Shown: one piece after another, positions 42,586 to 50,839 of the stretch
Numbering within the stretch: position 1 is the first letter of the stretch
Layout of the letters: each line of letters begins with the position of its first letter
DNA from: Streptomyces sp. Mut1
Lineage (GTDB): Bacteria; Actinomycetota; Actinomycetes; Streptomycetales; Streptomycetaceae
Assembly (NCBI RefSeq): GCF_030719295.1
Contig: NZ_CP120997.1
Location: 6,644,001 to 6,708,000 of the forward strand
Reading direction: 5' to 3'
Length of the DNA: 64,000 nucleotides
Notes under the pieces: model-generated
The model's input: only the letters and a program-made list of their open reading frames with translations
Database searches by the model: none
What the model was told of the DNA's origin: nothing
Translations under genes and position numbers: made by a program

Positions 42586-45500
42586 GTGACCGAGTCGACC
42601 ACGCCCGAGCCGCGGCCCGTGTCCGAGACGGCGCCCACCGCGGCGGGGCCCCGGGCCGCCGAGGCGTCGCCCACCGCCGCCGGACCGGCCGCCTCCCGGA
42701 CGGGGGACCCGGCCGCCGCGCCGGCCTCGCCGGAGGGTGCGGGGACCGCCTCGCCCGAGGCGGCCGCGCCCGCCTCGCCGGAGGGTGCGGTGGCGGCCCT
42801 CGCGGCGACCGGGCCGGGGCTGCCGTTCCTGATCGGGGTGCGCCACCACGCGCCCTCGCTGGCGGCCGCCCTTCCGTCCCTGCTGGACGCGGCGGCGCCC
42901 GATGTCCTTCTCGTCGAACTGCCCGCCGAGTTCCAGCCCTGGCTGGGCTGGCTCGCCCACGAGGAGACCGAGGCACCGGTGGCGCTGGCCGCCGTGCCCG
43001 GCTCAGGACCGGCAGGCGAACGGGGCCCCTCCTTCTACCCGTTCGCCGACTTCTCGCCCGAACTGGTCGCTCTGCGCTGGGCGGCGAGAAACGGGGTCCC
43101 GGCCGTGGCCTGCGATCTGCCACTGGCCGACCGGGCGTGGGCGGGAGCCTGTCCGGACACCCCGGCCCCGGCCCCCGCACTCGTGCCGGGGGAGGGGCAC
43201 GGCCTGTCCGACGCGCTCCGCTCCCGGCTCACCGGCCGGGACGGCGACGACCTGTGGGACCGGCTGGTGGAGACCCTCGCCCCGGGCTCGACCCCCGAGG
43301 CGCTCCGCCGCGCCGCCCTGCTCACCGGCTGGGCACTGCGCCACGAGGCGGAGGCACGGGACGGGGTGCGGGGCACGGACCTGGCGCGCGAGGCATGCAT
43401 GCGCGCCCACGTCGCGGAGTCCCTGGCGAACGGCCGGCGCCCTGCCGTGGTGGTGGGGGCCTTCCACACCCCAGCGCTGCTCGGGCACGCGGCTGGGGGG
43501 CCCGTGTCCGAGGCGCCGGGGATGCCGACGGCCGGTGATCCCGCCCCCGAGGGCCACGCGGACGGCGCTGCCGGGCCGGCGGAGTGCACGGTTTCCCTGG
43601 TCCCGTACACCTACGCGCTGCTCGACGCGCGGTCCGGATACCCGGCGGGTATCCGCGATCCGGAGTGGCAGCACATCGTCCTGGAGGCCGCCGGGGACCC
43701 GGACGCGCTGCACGAGGCGCTGATCCGCACCGCGGTCCGTGTCTGCGCCGCCCTGCGCGAACAGGGCCACCCCTTCGGGCCGGCGGACGGGCGGGAGATC
43801 GTCCGGGTGGCCGGTGACCTGGCCCGCCTGCGTGATCTGCCCGCCCCCGGCCGCGGTGAACTCCTGGAAGCCGTACAGACGGTGCTGGGGCGCGGCGAGA
43901 CCTACGGCACCGGCCGCGCGGTCGCCCGGGCACTCGAACGCGTACTGGTCGGAGCCCGTACCGGGCGGCCCGCGTCCGCCGCCCCGCGCAGCGGACTGGG
44001 ACCCGCCGTCGAGGCGGAGGCCGAGGCGCTCTCCCTCCCCGGCCCCGGGGACACGCACGAGAAGACGCCGCGCGACCTCCGGCTCGACCCGGCGCGCTCC
44101 GTCCTGGACCGGCGCCGCGAACTGCTGCTGCGCAGGCTGACGGTGTGCGGCATCCCCTACGCCCGGGAGCAGGAGGTGACCGGCGCGGCGGGCACGGAAG
44201 GACTCACGACGCGCTGGCAGGTGCGGTGGACGCCGGCGACGGCCGCGATGCTCACCGCGGCGGGGGCCCGTGGTGTCACCCCGGCCCAGGCGGCCGAGGG
44301 TGTGCTGCGGCAGCGGCACGGGGCCGAGCGTGCGGAGGGCGGCCCGACGGCCGCCCAGGTCGTCCACGGCCTCACCGAGGCCGCCCGGTGCGGGCTTCCC
44401 GCCCTGGCCGGCGAACGGCTGACGGAACTGGCGGCCGTACTCCCCGCGAGCGGCACCCTTCCCGAACTCCTCGCGGGGCTCGACCTGCTGGACCGCATCG
44501 ACGCCGGCCACCTGACGGGCCCGGACGCCCCCGACGGCCCACAGGACCCGGGCGCCGACGCCCCCGCCCGGTCCGCCCGCACCGCGCGGGCTGCCGAACT
44601 CCTGACCTCGGCGGCGGTCCGCCAGGTCGACGGCCTGACCGGTTCCGAGGAGCCCGCGGACGCCCGCGCGCTGCTCGAACTGTCCCAGCGCGCCGACCGG
44701 GTGGGCGGCATCCGGCTCACCGACGCCCTCGCCCGGCTCGCCGCAGACGGCACCCCGCTGATCGCGGCGGCCGCCGGAGCGGTCCGGGTGCTCACGGGCC
44801 ACGAGGAGGCCGAGGCCTTCGGCGGGCGCGTCGCCTCCTGGGTGGACGGAGCCGCGGACAGCGCCTCCCGGGCCGCGCTCACCGCCCGCCTCACCGGCGT
44901 CCTGACGGTGGCGGGCCCCCTGCTGACCGTCGGCGTCGGAGCCCTGGACCCGTTGCTGCACCGGGTCGTCGAGTTGGACGACAACGCGTTCCTGGCCCGG
45001 CTGCCCGCCCTGCGCGGTGGCTTCGACACCCTGAGCCCGGCCGCCCGCGACCGGCTCCTCGACACCGTCGAGGAGCGGCTGGGCGAACGGGTGGACACCC
45101 TCGACGCGGACGACCCGGCCGAGCAGGCCCGCCGCACGGCCGCCGACCTCGCGGCCCGCGACCTCCTCACCGGCCTCGGCCTGCCGGTCCCGCCCCCCGC
45201 GTACGACCCCGGCCTGCCACCCGCGTACGGCCCCGGCCTGCCACCCGCGTACGGCCCCGGCCGGTGTGCCCCGCCCCCCGGGCCCAGCCTCGGCCTGCCG
45301 GTCCCGCCACCCGCGCCCGCGCCCTACGCCGGGTTCCCACCGCTGCCCGGCGACCGAGCCGCGCGGCACCCCATCGACGTACCAGCCGCCGCACCCACAC
45401 CCGTATCCGCAACCTCCACCGCGGCAGCAACCCCCACCGGGGCCCCAGCCCCCACGAAGGCCGAAACACCCAGCGAGGCCCCGGCCCCCACCCAGGCCGA

Positions 45501-46623
45501 CCCCGTGCGGACCCTCGCGCCCGCCGACCGGTGGCGGCTCGTGCTCGGCCGGCGGCCCGACCGGCTGCCGTCCGGCGCCGGACGCCTGGCGACCGCTCTG
45601 GACGAGCTCTACGGCGCGGGACACGGCGAGGGTTCCCGTGGCGGCCTGCCGGGACCCGGTGGCGGTTCGCGCGGCGGCCGGGAGCCATCGTTCCCCGGCG
45701 TCCGCGAGTGGTCCGAGGAACTGGCCGCGCTGTTCGGCCCCGGTGTCCGTGAAGAAGTACTCGCCGCGGCGGCCGCGACCGGCCGGCCGGACGTTCTCAC
45801 CGAGCTCGACCCCGCTGCCGCCACCCCCTCCGTGGAACTGCTCCGCACGGTCCTGCGGTACGCCGGCGGCCTGCCCGAGGCCCGCCTCGCCGCGCTCCGG
45901 CCCCTGGTCCGCCGCCTGGTCGACGAACTGACCCGGCAGCTCACCACCCGGCTGCGCCCCGCCCTCACCGGCACGATGCTGGCCCGGCCGACGCGCCGCC
46001 CCGGCGGCCGGCTGGACCTGCCGCGCACGCTGCGCGCCAACCTGGCCACCGCCCGCCGGACGGCCGACGGAACGGTCCAGGTGATCCCCGAGAAACCGGT
46101 GTTCCGAGGCCGCGGCCGCCGGTCGGCCGACTGGCGCCTGATCCTGGTCACCGACGTCTCCGGGTCCATGGAGGCGTCCACGATCTGGTCCGCGCTGACC
46201 GCCTCCGTACTCGCCGGAGTGCCGACCCTGAGCACCCACTTCCTGGCGTTCTCCACGGAGGTCGTCGACCTCACCGGCCATGTGCACGATCCCCTCTCGC
46301 TCCTGCTGGAGGTGAGCGTGGGCGGGGGCACGCACATCGCCGCCGGTCTGCGGCATGCCCGCAGCCTGATCGAGGTGCCCAGCCGCACCCTCGTCGTCGT
46401 CATCAGCGACTTCGAGGAGGGCGCGCCGCTCGGCGGACTGCTCGCCGAGGTGCGGGCCCTGGTGACCACCGGCTGCCACGTCCTGGGATGCGCGAGCCTC
46501 GACGACGCCGGCCGGCCCCGCTATTCGACGGGCGTCGCCGGGCAGCTCGTGGCCGCCGGCATGCCCGTGGCGGCGCTCAGCCCACTCGAACTGGCCCGCT
46601 GGATAGGGGAGAAGACCGCATGA
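42586..46623 (+). CDS. DUF5682-VWA fusion protein (YehM + YehP-like)
   Basis: The 1345-residue chain starts at GTG 42586, eight bases after GGAG. After an Ala/Pro/Glu linker (residues 10-75), a DUF5682-like domain begins with FLIGVRHHAPSLAAALPSLL and DVLLVELPAEFQPWL. A long Pro-rich linker with repeated AYGPGLPP units lies near 870-900. A VWA domain ends the protein, with the metal-ion site DVSGSM at about 1190, GGGTHIAAGL near 1242 and VISDFEEGAP near 1268. In E. coli these functions are split between YehM and YehP. The protein probably recruits substrates to the MoxR ATPase. Its stop overlaps the SWIM gene start. Confidence 0.85.
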   Translation: MTESTTPEPRPVSETAPTAAGPRAAEASPTAAGPAASRTGDPAAAPASPEGAGTASPEAAAPASPEGAVAALAATGPGLPFLIGVRHHAPSLAAALPSLLDAAAPDVLLVELPAEFQPWLGWLAHEETEAPVALAAVPGSGPAGERGPSFYPFADFSPELVALRWAARNGVPAVACDLPLADRAWAGACPDTPAPAPALVPGEGHGLSDALRSRLTGRDGDDLWDRLVETLAPGSTPEALRRAALLTGWALRHEAEARDGVRGTDLAREACMRAHVAESLANGRRPAVVVGAFHTPALLGHAAGGPVSEAPGMPTAGDPAPEGHADGAAGPAECTVSLVPYTYALLDARSGYPAGIRDPEWQHIVLEAAGDPDALHEALIRTAVRVCAALREQGHPFGPADGREIVRVAGDLARLRDLPAPGRGELLEAVQTVLGRGETYGTGRAVARALERVLVGARTGRPASAAPRSGLGPAVEAEAEALSLPGPGDTHEKTPRDLRLDPARSVLDRRRELLLRRLTVCGIPYAREQEVTGAAGTEGLTTRWQVRWTPATAAMLTAAGARGVTPAQAAEGVLRQRHGAERAEGGPTAAQVVHGLTEAARCGLPALAGERLTELAAVLPASGTLPELLAGLDLLDRIDAGHLTGPDAPDGPQDPGADAPARSARTARAAELLTSAAVRQVDGLTGSEEPADARALLELSQRADRVGGIRLTDALARLAADGTPLIAAAAGAVRVLTGHEEAEAFGGRVASWVDGAADSASRAALTARLTGVLTVAGPLLTVGVGALDPLLHRVVELDDNAFLARLPALRGGFDTLSPAARDRLLDTVEERLGERVDTLDADDPAEQARRTAADLAARDLLTGLGLPVPPPAYDPGLPPAYGPGLPPAYGPGRCAPPPGPSLGLPVPPPAPAPYAGFPPLPGDRAARHPIDVPAAAPTPVSATSTAAATPTGAPAPTKAETPSEAPAPTQADPVRTLAPADRWRLVLGRRPDRLPSGAGRLATALDELYGAGHGEGSRGGLPGPGGGSRGGREPSFPGVREWSEELAALFGPGVREEVLAAAAATGRPDVLTELDPAAATPSVELLRTVLRYAGGLPEARLAALRPLVRRLVDELTRQLTTRLRPALTGTMLARPTRRPGGRLDLPRTLRANLATARRTADGTVQVIPEKPVFRGRGRRSADWRLILVTDVSGSMEASTIWSALTASVLAGVPTLSTHFLAFSTEVVDLTGHVHDPLSLLLEVSVGGGTHIAAGLRHARSLIEVPSRTLVVVISDFEEGAPLGGLLAEVRALVTTGCHVLGCASLDDAGRPRYSTGVAGQLVAAGMPVAALSPLELARWIGEKTA

Positions 46624-48467
46624 ACGCCGCCCAGCTGCCACCCGTCGCGCCGGAGGTCACGGCGACGCTGGTGGAGGACCTCTCGCCCCGGCTGCGCAAG
46701 CGGCTGGACGCGGCAGTCACCAAGCTCGGCGCCCGTCCGACGCACCGCGACGGGGACACGGTGACGATCGCGGTCGACGACGAGACCGAGCTGCGCCTGC
46801 ACGCCCCGGGCGGCACGGTGGCGACGGTGGACGCCATCACCTGTGGCTGTCTCCTCGCCCCGGCGTGCGTCCACCGCGCGGCTGCCGCCTGCGCCGCCCC
46901 CACGGCCGACCCGGCACCGGACGAGGAGAGGGACCCGGACGCGGAGACGGCGGCGGACCCGGCCGACCAGCTCACCGCGGAGCCCCCCGGCCCCGCCGCC
47001 GAGTCCGCCTCCGGCCCGGTCCCCGGACCCGCAGCCGAGTCCACCCCCGACTCCCCGCCCGGGGCGGCGAGCCCATCCGAGCGTGCCGCGGCCGACGCTC
47101 TGTGGTCGGCGGGAGCGGCCGTGCTGGAGGCCGGCGTGGACGGGGCCGGTGCCGTCACGCAGTCGGTCCTCCTCCGCGCCGCGCACACCGCCAGGCTCCG
47201 GAACCTGCCGCGCCCCGCGGGCGCCGCGCTCTCCGTCGTCACGCTGCTGCGCGCGGCCCGCTCCGGGGACCCCTCCTACCGGACCGCCGACCTCGTCACG
47301 GCTCTGGCCGAACTCCTGGGCACCGCCCACCGGGTGGGGGCGGCGGCCGGTGCGGAGCTGGCCGCCGTCCGAGGCCGCGCGCGCCGCCCGTACAGCCCGG
47401 AGGGCTCGCTGCGTCTGTACGGCCTGTTCACCGAGCCCGTGGTCACCGACTCGGGGCACGGCGGTGTCCGCACCTGGGTCGCCGCACCCGACGGGCGCCT
47501 CTGCACGGTCGGTGACGTGGCCCCCGGCGGCGCCGGGCGCGCCCTGGGCGTGGCCGACCGGGCCGTGCGTCTGGGGGACAGCGCGCTCACCCACCGGGAG
47601 CTGGGCCGGGCCGGCCTGGCGGTCTCGGGGGCGACGGTCTCCCCGGACGGCAGGCTGGGCGCAGGGAAGGGCGTCAAGGCCGTCACCGCCCGGGGCGCGG
47701 CATGGACGGAGCCTCCGCTCGCCGCCCTGTGGGAGACACCGCCGTCCGAACAGGCGGCCCGCGCCCTGCGGTCCACCTCCCGCTACGCGGACACGGGAGG
47801 CGGCGGCAGCGATCTGCTCTTCCTGGAGGTCGAACTTCTCGGCGCGGTCAGGGAGCCGGACGGCGTCTGCCTGCTCGCGCTGTGCGGGGGCGGCGTCCCC
47901 GTCCGCCTGGCCGTCGCCGATGACGACCCGGCGCTGGCCCACCGCGACAACCTGATGCTGCTGGCCACGGCGCCGGGTACCCGGCTGAGGATCATCGGCC
48001 GCCTGGTGCCCGCTCCCCACCCCCGGCTCACCCTCCTCGCCTGCTCGCACCCGGCGGGCGAGGGCACGGTCGACCTCGGCCTCGACCGCCTTCGCCGCGC
48101 GGACCTCCCGGACCCTGCGGCCCCCGTACACCTCGCCCCGGCGCAGCCCGGGGACTGGGGCGCGGACTCGCCGCTGCACCTCCTGGAGCGCCGGATCGAC
48201 CAGACCGTCCCGGCGGGCCGTGCCGCGCTCGGCATGCTCGGCGACGTCACCGCCGAGGCCGCCCGCCTCCGCCGCGCGGGCCTTCCCACGGCCGCCGGAC
48301 TCCTCACCACCCTGTGCGCATCGGCGGCCCGGCGCGACCGCGACCACTTCGGCCGCCTCCTCCCCGCCGACACCGACGGCTTCGCCACCAACTGGCTCAC
48401 CGCGGCCCGCTACTCGGCCGCCGTGGCCGAGTCGCTGTGCGCGGCGGCCTGGGAACCGAGGCGGTAG
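46620..48467 (+). CDS. SWIM zinc-finger protein (YehQ-like)
   Basis: The 615-residue protein has a SWIM-type CxCx(n)CxH finger as CGCLLAPACVH at residues 74-84, which would bind DNA or protein. A disordered Pro/Glu/Asp linker spans about 95-155. The remaining 450 residues are mixed helices and strands with ALWETPPSEQAARALRS and LFLEVELLGAV. ATGA overlap with the VWA gene shows coupling. SWIM proteins accompany MoxR/VWA pairs in the E. coli yeh region. Function not established. It is the last gene before a convergent membrane-protein gene 58 bases away. Confidence 0.85.
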   Translation: MNAAQLPPVAPEVTATLVEDLSPRLRKRLDAAVTKLGARPTHRDGDTVTIAVDDETELRLHAPGGTVATVDAITCGCLLAPACVHRAAAACAAPTADPAPDEERDPDAETAADPADQLTAEPPGPAAESASGPVPGPAAESTPDSPPGAASPSERAAADALWSAGAAVLEAGVDGAGAVTQSVLLRAAHTARLRNLPRPAGAALSVVTLLRAARSGDPSYRTADLVTALAELLGTAHRVGAAAGAELAAVRGRARRPYSPEGSLRLYGLFTEPVVTDSGHGGVRTWVAAPDGRLCTVGDVAPGGAGRALGVADRAVRLGDSALTHRELGRAGLAVSGATVSPDGRLGAGKGVKAVTARGAAWTEPPLAALWETPPSEQAARALRSTSRYADTGGGGSDLLFLEVELLGAVREPDGVCLLALCGGGVPVRLAVADDDPALAHRDNLMLLATAPGTRLRIIGRLVPAPHPRLTLLACSHPAGEGTVDLGLDRLRRADLPDPAAPVHLAPAQPGDWGADSPLHLLERRIDQTVPAGRAALGMLGDVTAEAARLRRAGLPTAAGLLTTLCASAARRDRDHFGRLLPADTDGFATNWLTAARYSAAVAESLCAAAWEPRR

Positions 48468-48525
48468 GCGCCGGGGAGCGGCCGGGCGGGCCCGGGGCGG
48501 CGGTGAGCGGACCCGGGACGATCCA

Positions 48526-49656
48526 TCAGGACGGGACCCGGCCGCTGTCGTCGGGAGGACGAGTTCCGCCGGCCTTGCTCGCAGGCCCGTCACTGTCGCC
48601 GCCGCTCGTCCCGCTCTCGAGGATGGAGACGATCGAGAACAGCGAGAAGCAGATGCCTCCGAGTCCGACCAGGACCCGTGCGGCGACGACCACCGAGGGG
48701 TCGGCGGACTCGAAGAGGAACGTGGACAGGAACAGGCAGAGCAGGGCCGTGCCCACCGGGATCAGTGGTACGCGGTTGGCCAGCGGAGCCGTTCGCCGCC
48801 AGACAAGGGCCAGCAGCAGCACCTTGCTCAGGATGCTCCAGCAGATCAGTCCGAGACCGATCAGGACATAGGCGCAGGCGAGCTGGGCGGGCCGGGTGTG
48901 GACAGCGATGACGATCAGCCCCCACACGATCCCGATCGCGCCGAGCGCGGCGGCCGCGGGGGGCCAGAGGACACGGTCGCGCGGGGCGTAGGTGTTCTGG
49001 ATCTGCCGCAGAATACTGGCCACCAGGCCGATCAGGCAGGTACAGACGAGTGCCAGCCCGACCATGACGTGCCCGGCGGTGAAGCGCCCGTTCGGCAGTC
49101 CGCCGCCCCCGCCCGCCAGCAGGACAATGGCCCATGCCCAGGTGACCAGGGACGCCAGGGCCGGGAGCGCCAGCAGCGTGCGCACGGTGAGGGGGGTGAA
49201 GGGTGCCGGTGAGAGGGGCGGGGACCCCTCGGGCAGCGCGGAGTTCTTGGTGATCTGTACGAACCTGGTGGAGGCAGTGGCCACGGACGAGACGCAGACG
49301 CAGATCATGCCGACCCCGAGGACCACGTGCCCGGCGACGAAATCGGGGGGCGGCCGCGGTGTCTCCGTCAGGAGGGACAGTCCGTAGCCGATGGTGACCC
49401 CGCTGACCGCGAAGCCGAAGACCGGGTACATGATCCGGTCCAGAGCCGTGTAGCGGTTGATGAGCTGTCTGATGATCGTGGCCGCGGTGGCGAAGAGGCA
49501 CAGACAGATCGCGGACAGGAAGACCAGCACCAGACCGGCGACGCGTGCGCTCGGTCCGGACGCGTGGGCGAGGACGTAACCGCCCAGGGCGGCCGAAACG
49601 GCACCCATGAGGACGGGGATGGCTCGGAACAGGACGCTGATCCTGTAATTCATCAA
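48526..49656 (-). CDS. Ten-helix membrane protein built from repeated two-helix units (DUF2776-like)
   Basis: The 376-residue protein has ten hydrophobic segments and no signal peptide. Every second helix repeats one pattern: AGLVLVFLSAICLCLFATA, AGHVVLGVGMICVCVSSVA, AGHVMVGLALVCTCLIGLVA, AYVLIGLGLICWSILSKV and ARVLVGLGGICFSLFSIV. The chain is thus five tandem copies of a roughly 70-residue two-helix unit. I believe the family is DUF2776, known only as inner-membrane proteins. It ends 58 bases from the convergent SWIM gene. The function is unknown; conserved Cys in each unit is notable. Confidence 0.7.
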   Translation of the reverse strand: MMNYRISVLFRAIPVLMGAVSAALGGYVLAHASGPSARVAGLVLVFLSAICLCLFATAATIIRQLINRYTALDRIMYPVFGFAVSGVTIGYGLSLLTETPRPPPDFVAGHVVLGVGMICVCVSSVATASTRFVQITKNSALPEGSPPLSPAPFTPLTVRTLLALPALASLVTWAWAIVLLAGGGGGLPNGRFTAGHVMVGLALVCTCLIGLVASILRQIQNTYAPRDRVLWPPAAAALGAIGIVWGLIVIAVHTRPAQLACAYVLIGLGLICWSILSKVLLLALVWRRTAPLANRVPLIPVGTALLCLFLSTFLFESADPSVVVAARVLVGLGGICFSLFSIVSILESGTSGGDSDGPASKAGGTRPPDDSGRVPS

Positions 49657-49741
49657 GCCTCCTGGGAATGGGATCTCAGACCATCGTCGGGCCGCGTTCG
49701 GCGGGCTGCCACCGGGGCGGACGAACGGCCTCCAAGGGGTT

Positions 49742-49879
49742 CGTCCGTACGATGCTCGGGCGTCCTGCCTGACGTACCCCGCCGTCAGCGGCGTGCCGGA
49801 TCACCCACTGGCCGAGTGGGCCGGGCACACCGACGTGGGGACGACGAGGAAGCGGCACGTGAAGCCGGACGTGAAGGAC
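49742..49879 (+). pseudogene. C-terminal remnant of a tyrosine recombinase (phage-type integrase)
   Basis: The frame reads RPYDARASCLTYPAVSGVP, then WAGHTDVGTTRKRHVKPD. This matches the end of actinomycete integrases (RPYDLRHSCLT... WAGHT... YVHPD). The box-II histidine is replaced by alanine/serine and the catalytic tyrosine by histidine (KRHVKPD), and everything upstream is missing, so it is a dead fragment. The same open frame runs on into the pcaD remnant. Confidence 0.75.
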
Positions 49880-49957
49880 CCGCTTCCGGCGCCGGAGGTA
49901 TTGGGGGGAGGACTCGCGCAGGCGCGTGAAGATCGTGACGGACAAGGGTGTGAACCC

Positions 49958-50065
49958 GTGACCGAGGACAAGACCGAATCACTGCAATACCGCTTCGACG
50001 GGCCGGAACACCTGCCGATCCTGATTCTGGGCCCCTCCCTCGGCACCACGTGGCACAGGTTGTAG
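49958..50065 (+). pseudogene. N-terminal remnant of 3-oxoadipate enol-lactonase (pcaD)
   Basis: A GTG-started frame of 35 residues reads LQYRFDGPEHLPILILGPSL then GTTWH, which is how alpha/beta-hydrolases of the PcaD family begin. It stops at TAG 50063 right after the conserved TWH. The nucleophile and the rest of the enzyme are absent. Protocatechuate genes are not seen nearby, so the gene was cut by an insertion or deletion at about 50060. Confidence 0.7.
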
Positions 50066-50228
50066 AAACCGTCCGGGGACGTCTTCGCCAGTCCAGGGCG
50101 GACACGAAATCGCAGGTCAGAGGGTTCTGGTCTGGAAAGGTCTGACCAGTTGGTGATTGCTGTGTGATACGCGAGTGATACGACCAGGCGCCATCGAGGT
50201 CTGCCCTGGCGAAAACTCTGGACGGATC

Positions 50229-50268
50229 CGGCGAAGCCGCACCGGAGTACTCCCATGCGGCTTCGCCG
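50229..50268. terminator. 13-bp inverted repeat
   Basis: CGGCGAAGCCGCA at 50229-50241 pairs perfectly with TGCGGCTTCGCCG at 50256-50268 around a 14-base loop. It could terminate transcription in either direction. Similar GAAGCCGCA hairpins often end Streptomyces genes. Confidence 0.6.
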
Positions 50269-50500
50269 TCCCACGGGCTAACCGGCGGTTCGCCTCTATA
50301 TTCCCCCGCCTGTGCCCCACGTCCGTTGGCCCAGGCCGCCCCCGCTTCAGTGGAGCATCGGACCTGCTATCGGTAGAGAAGGTGATGCGGAGAGATCGCC
50401 GTATCGTGGCACTGAAGTGTCGTCCGGAGCGTCGGGCATCGATTCTGATTCAGGCCCGCAGTTCTCAGACTCGTACGGGAATGTGGACCGCCCAGGCGTG

Positions 50501-50548
50501 CAGCGCCCACGCCCCAAGGGGGCGCGCCCCCTTGGGGCGTGGGCGCTG
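50501..50548. repeat. Perfect 48-bp palindrome
   Basis: Two 24-base arms, beginning CAGCGCCCACGCC and centred on GCG/CGC at 50524/50525, are exactly complementary with no loop. It could form a very stable hairpin or cruciform. Terminator, transposon end or recombination target are all possible. It is not repeated elsewhere in this window as far as I can see. Confidence 0.85.
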
Positions 50549-50839
50549 CCATGCATCAGTGCTTCTGCCGCGGGGGATGGTATGTGTGTGCGGCAGGCGA
50601 GTGCTTGGGAAGGATGGAGGCGTACCGCCGCAGCGTCGGAGCTGACTCCTGAGATTTTTTGGTCCGAAGTGCCCTGACCATCCAGTGTCGTTCACGAGGC
50701 CAGGTGGTGCGCTCGGAAGCGGGTTCGGGCAAGCGTGTCCAGAGCACTGCCTTGCGCGGTGAACGTGCACTGTCTCACTAGTGACCGCTTGTCCGGGCCA
50801 GCAGTGCGGTCATGGCGAATTCATTGCCGGGGCGGAGGG

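Larger units (their letters stand above)
50066..50839. other. Non-coding interval with two strong hairpins
   Basis: I see no convincing gene. The interval contains an inverted repeat at 50229-50268, a perfect 48-bp palindrome at 50501-50548 and the upstream region of the IS110 transposase. The composition is mixed, with more A/T after 50380. It looks like debris of insertion events. Confidence 0.6.

Noticed and set aside
43003..46641. A 1,212-codon minus-strand frame opposite the VWA gene
   Set aside because: Gly/Arg/Gln-rich shadow without motifs; the plus strand has a clear VWA domain and operon structure.
50100..50200. Possible tRNA or att site near the pcaD remnant (GATACGCGAGTGATACGA)
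   Set aside because: No cloverleaf can be drawn and no second copy of the sequence was found in the window.
50367..50556. Short overlapping frames on both strands around the 48-bp palindrome
   Set aside because: They are created by the palindrome itself and have no initiation signals or similarity.
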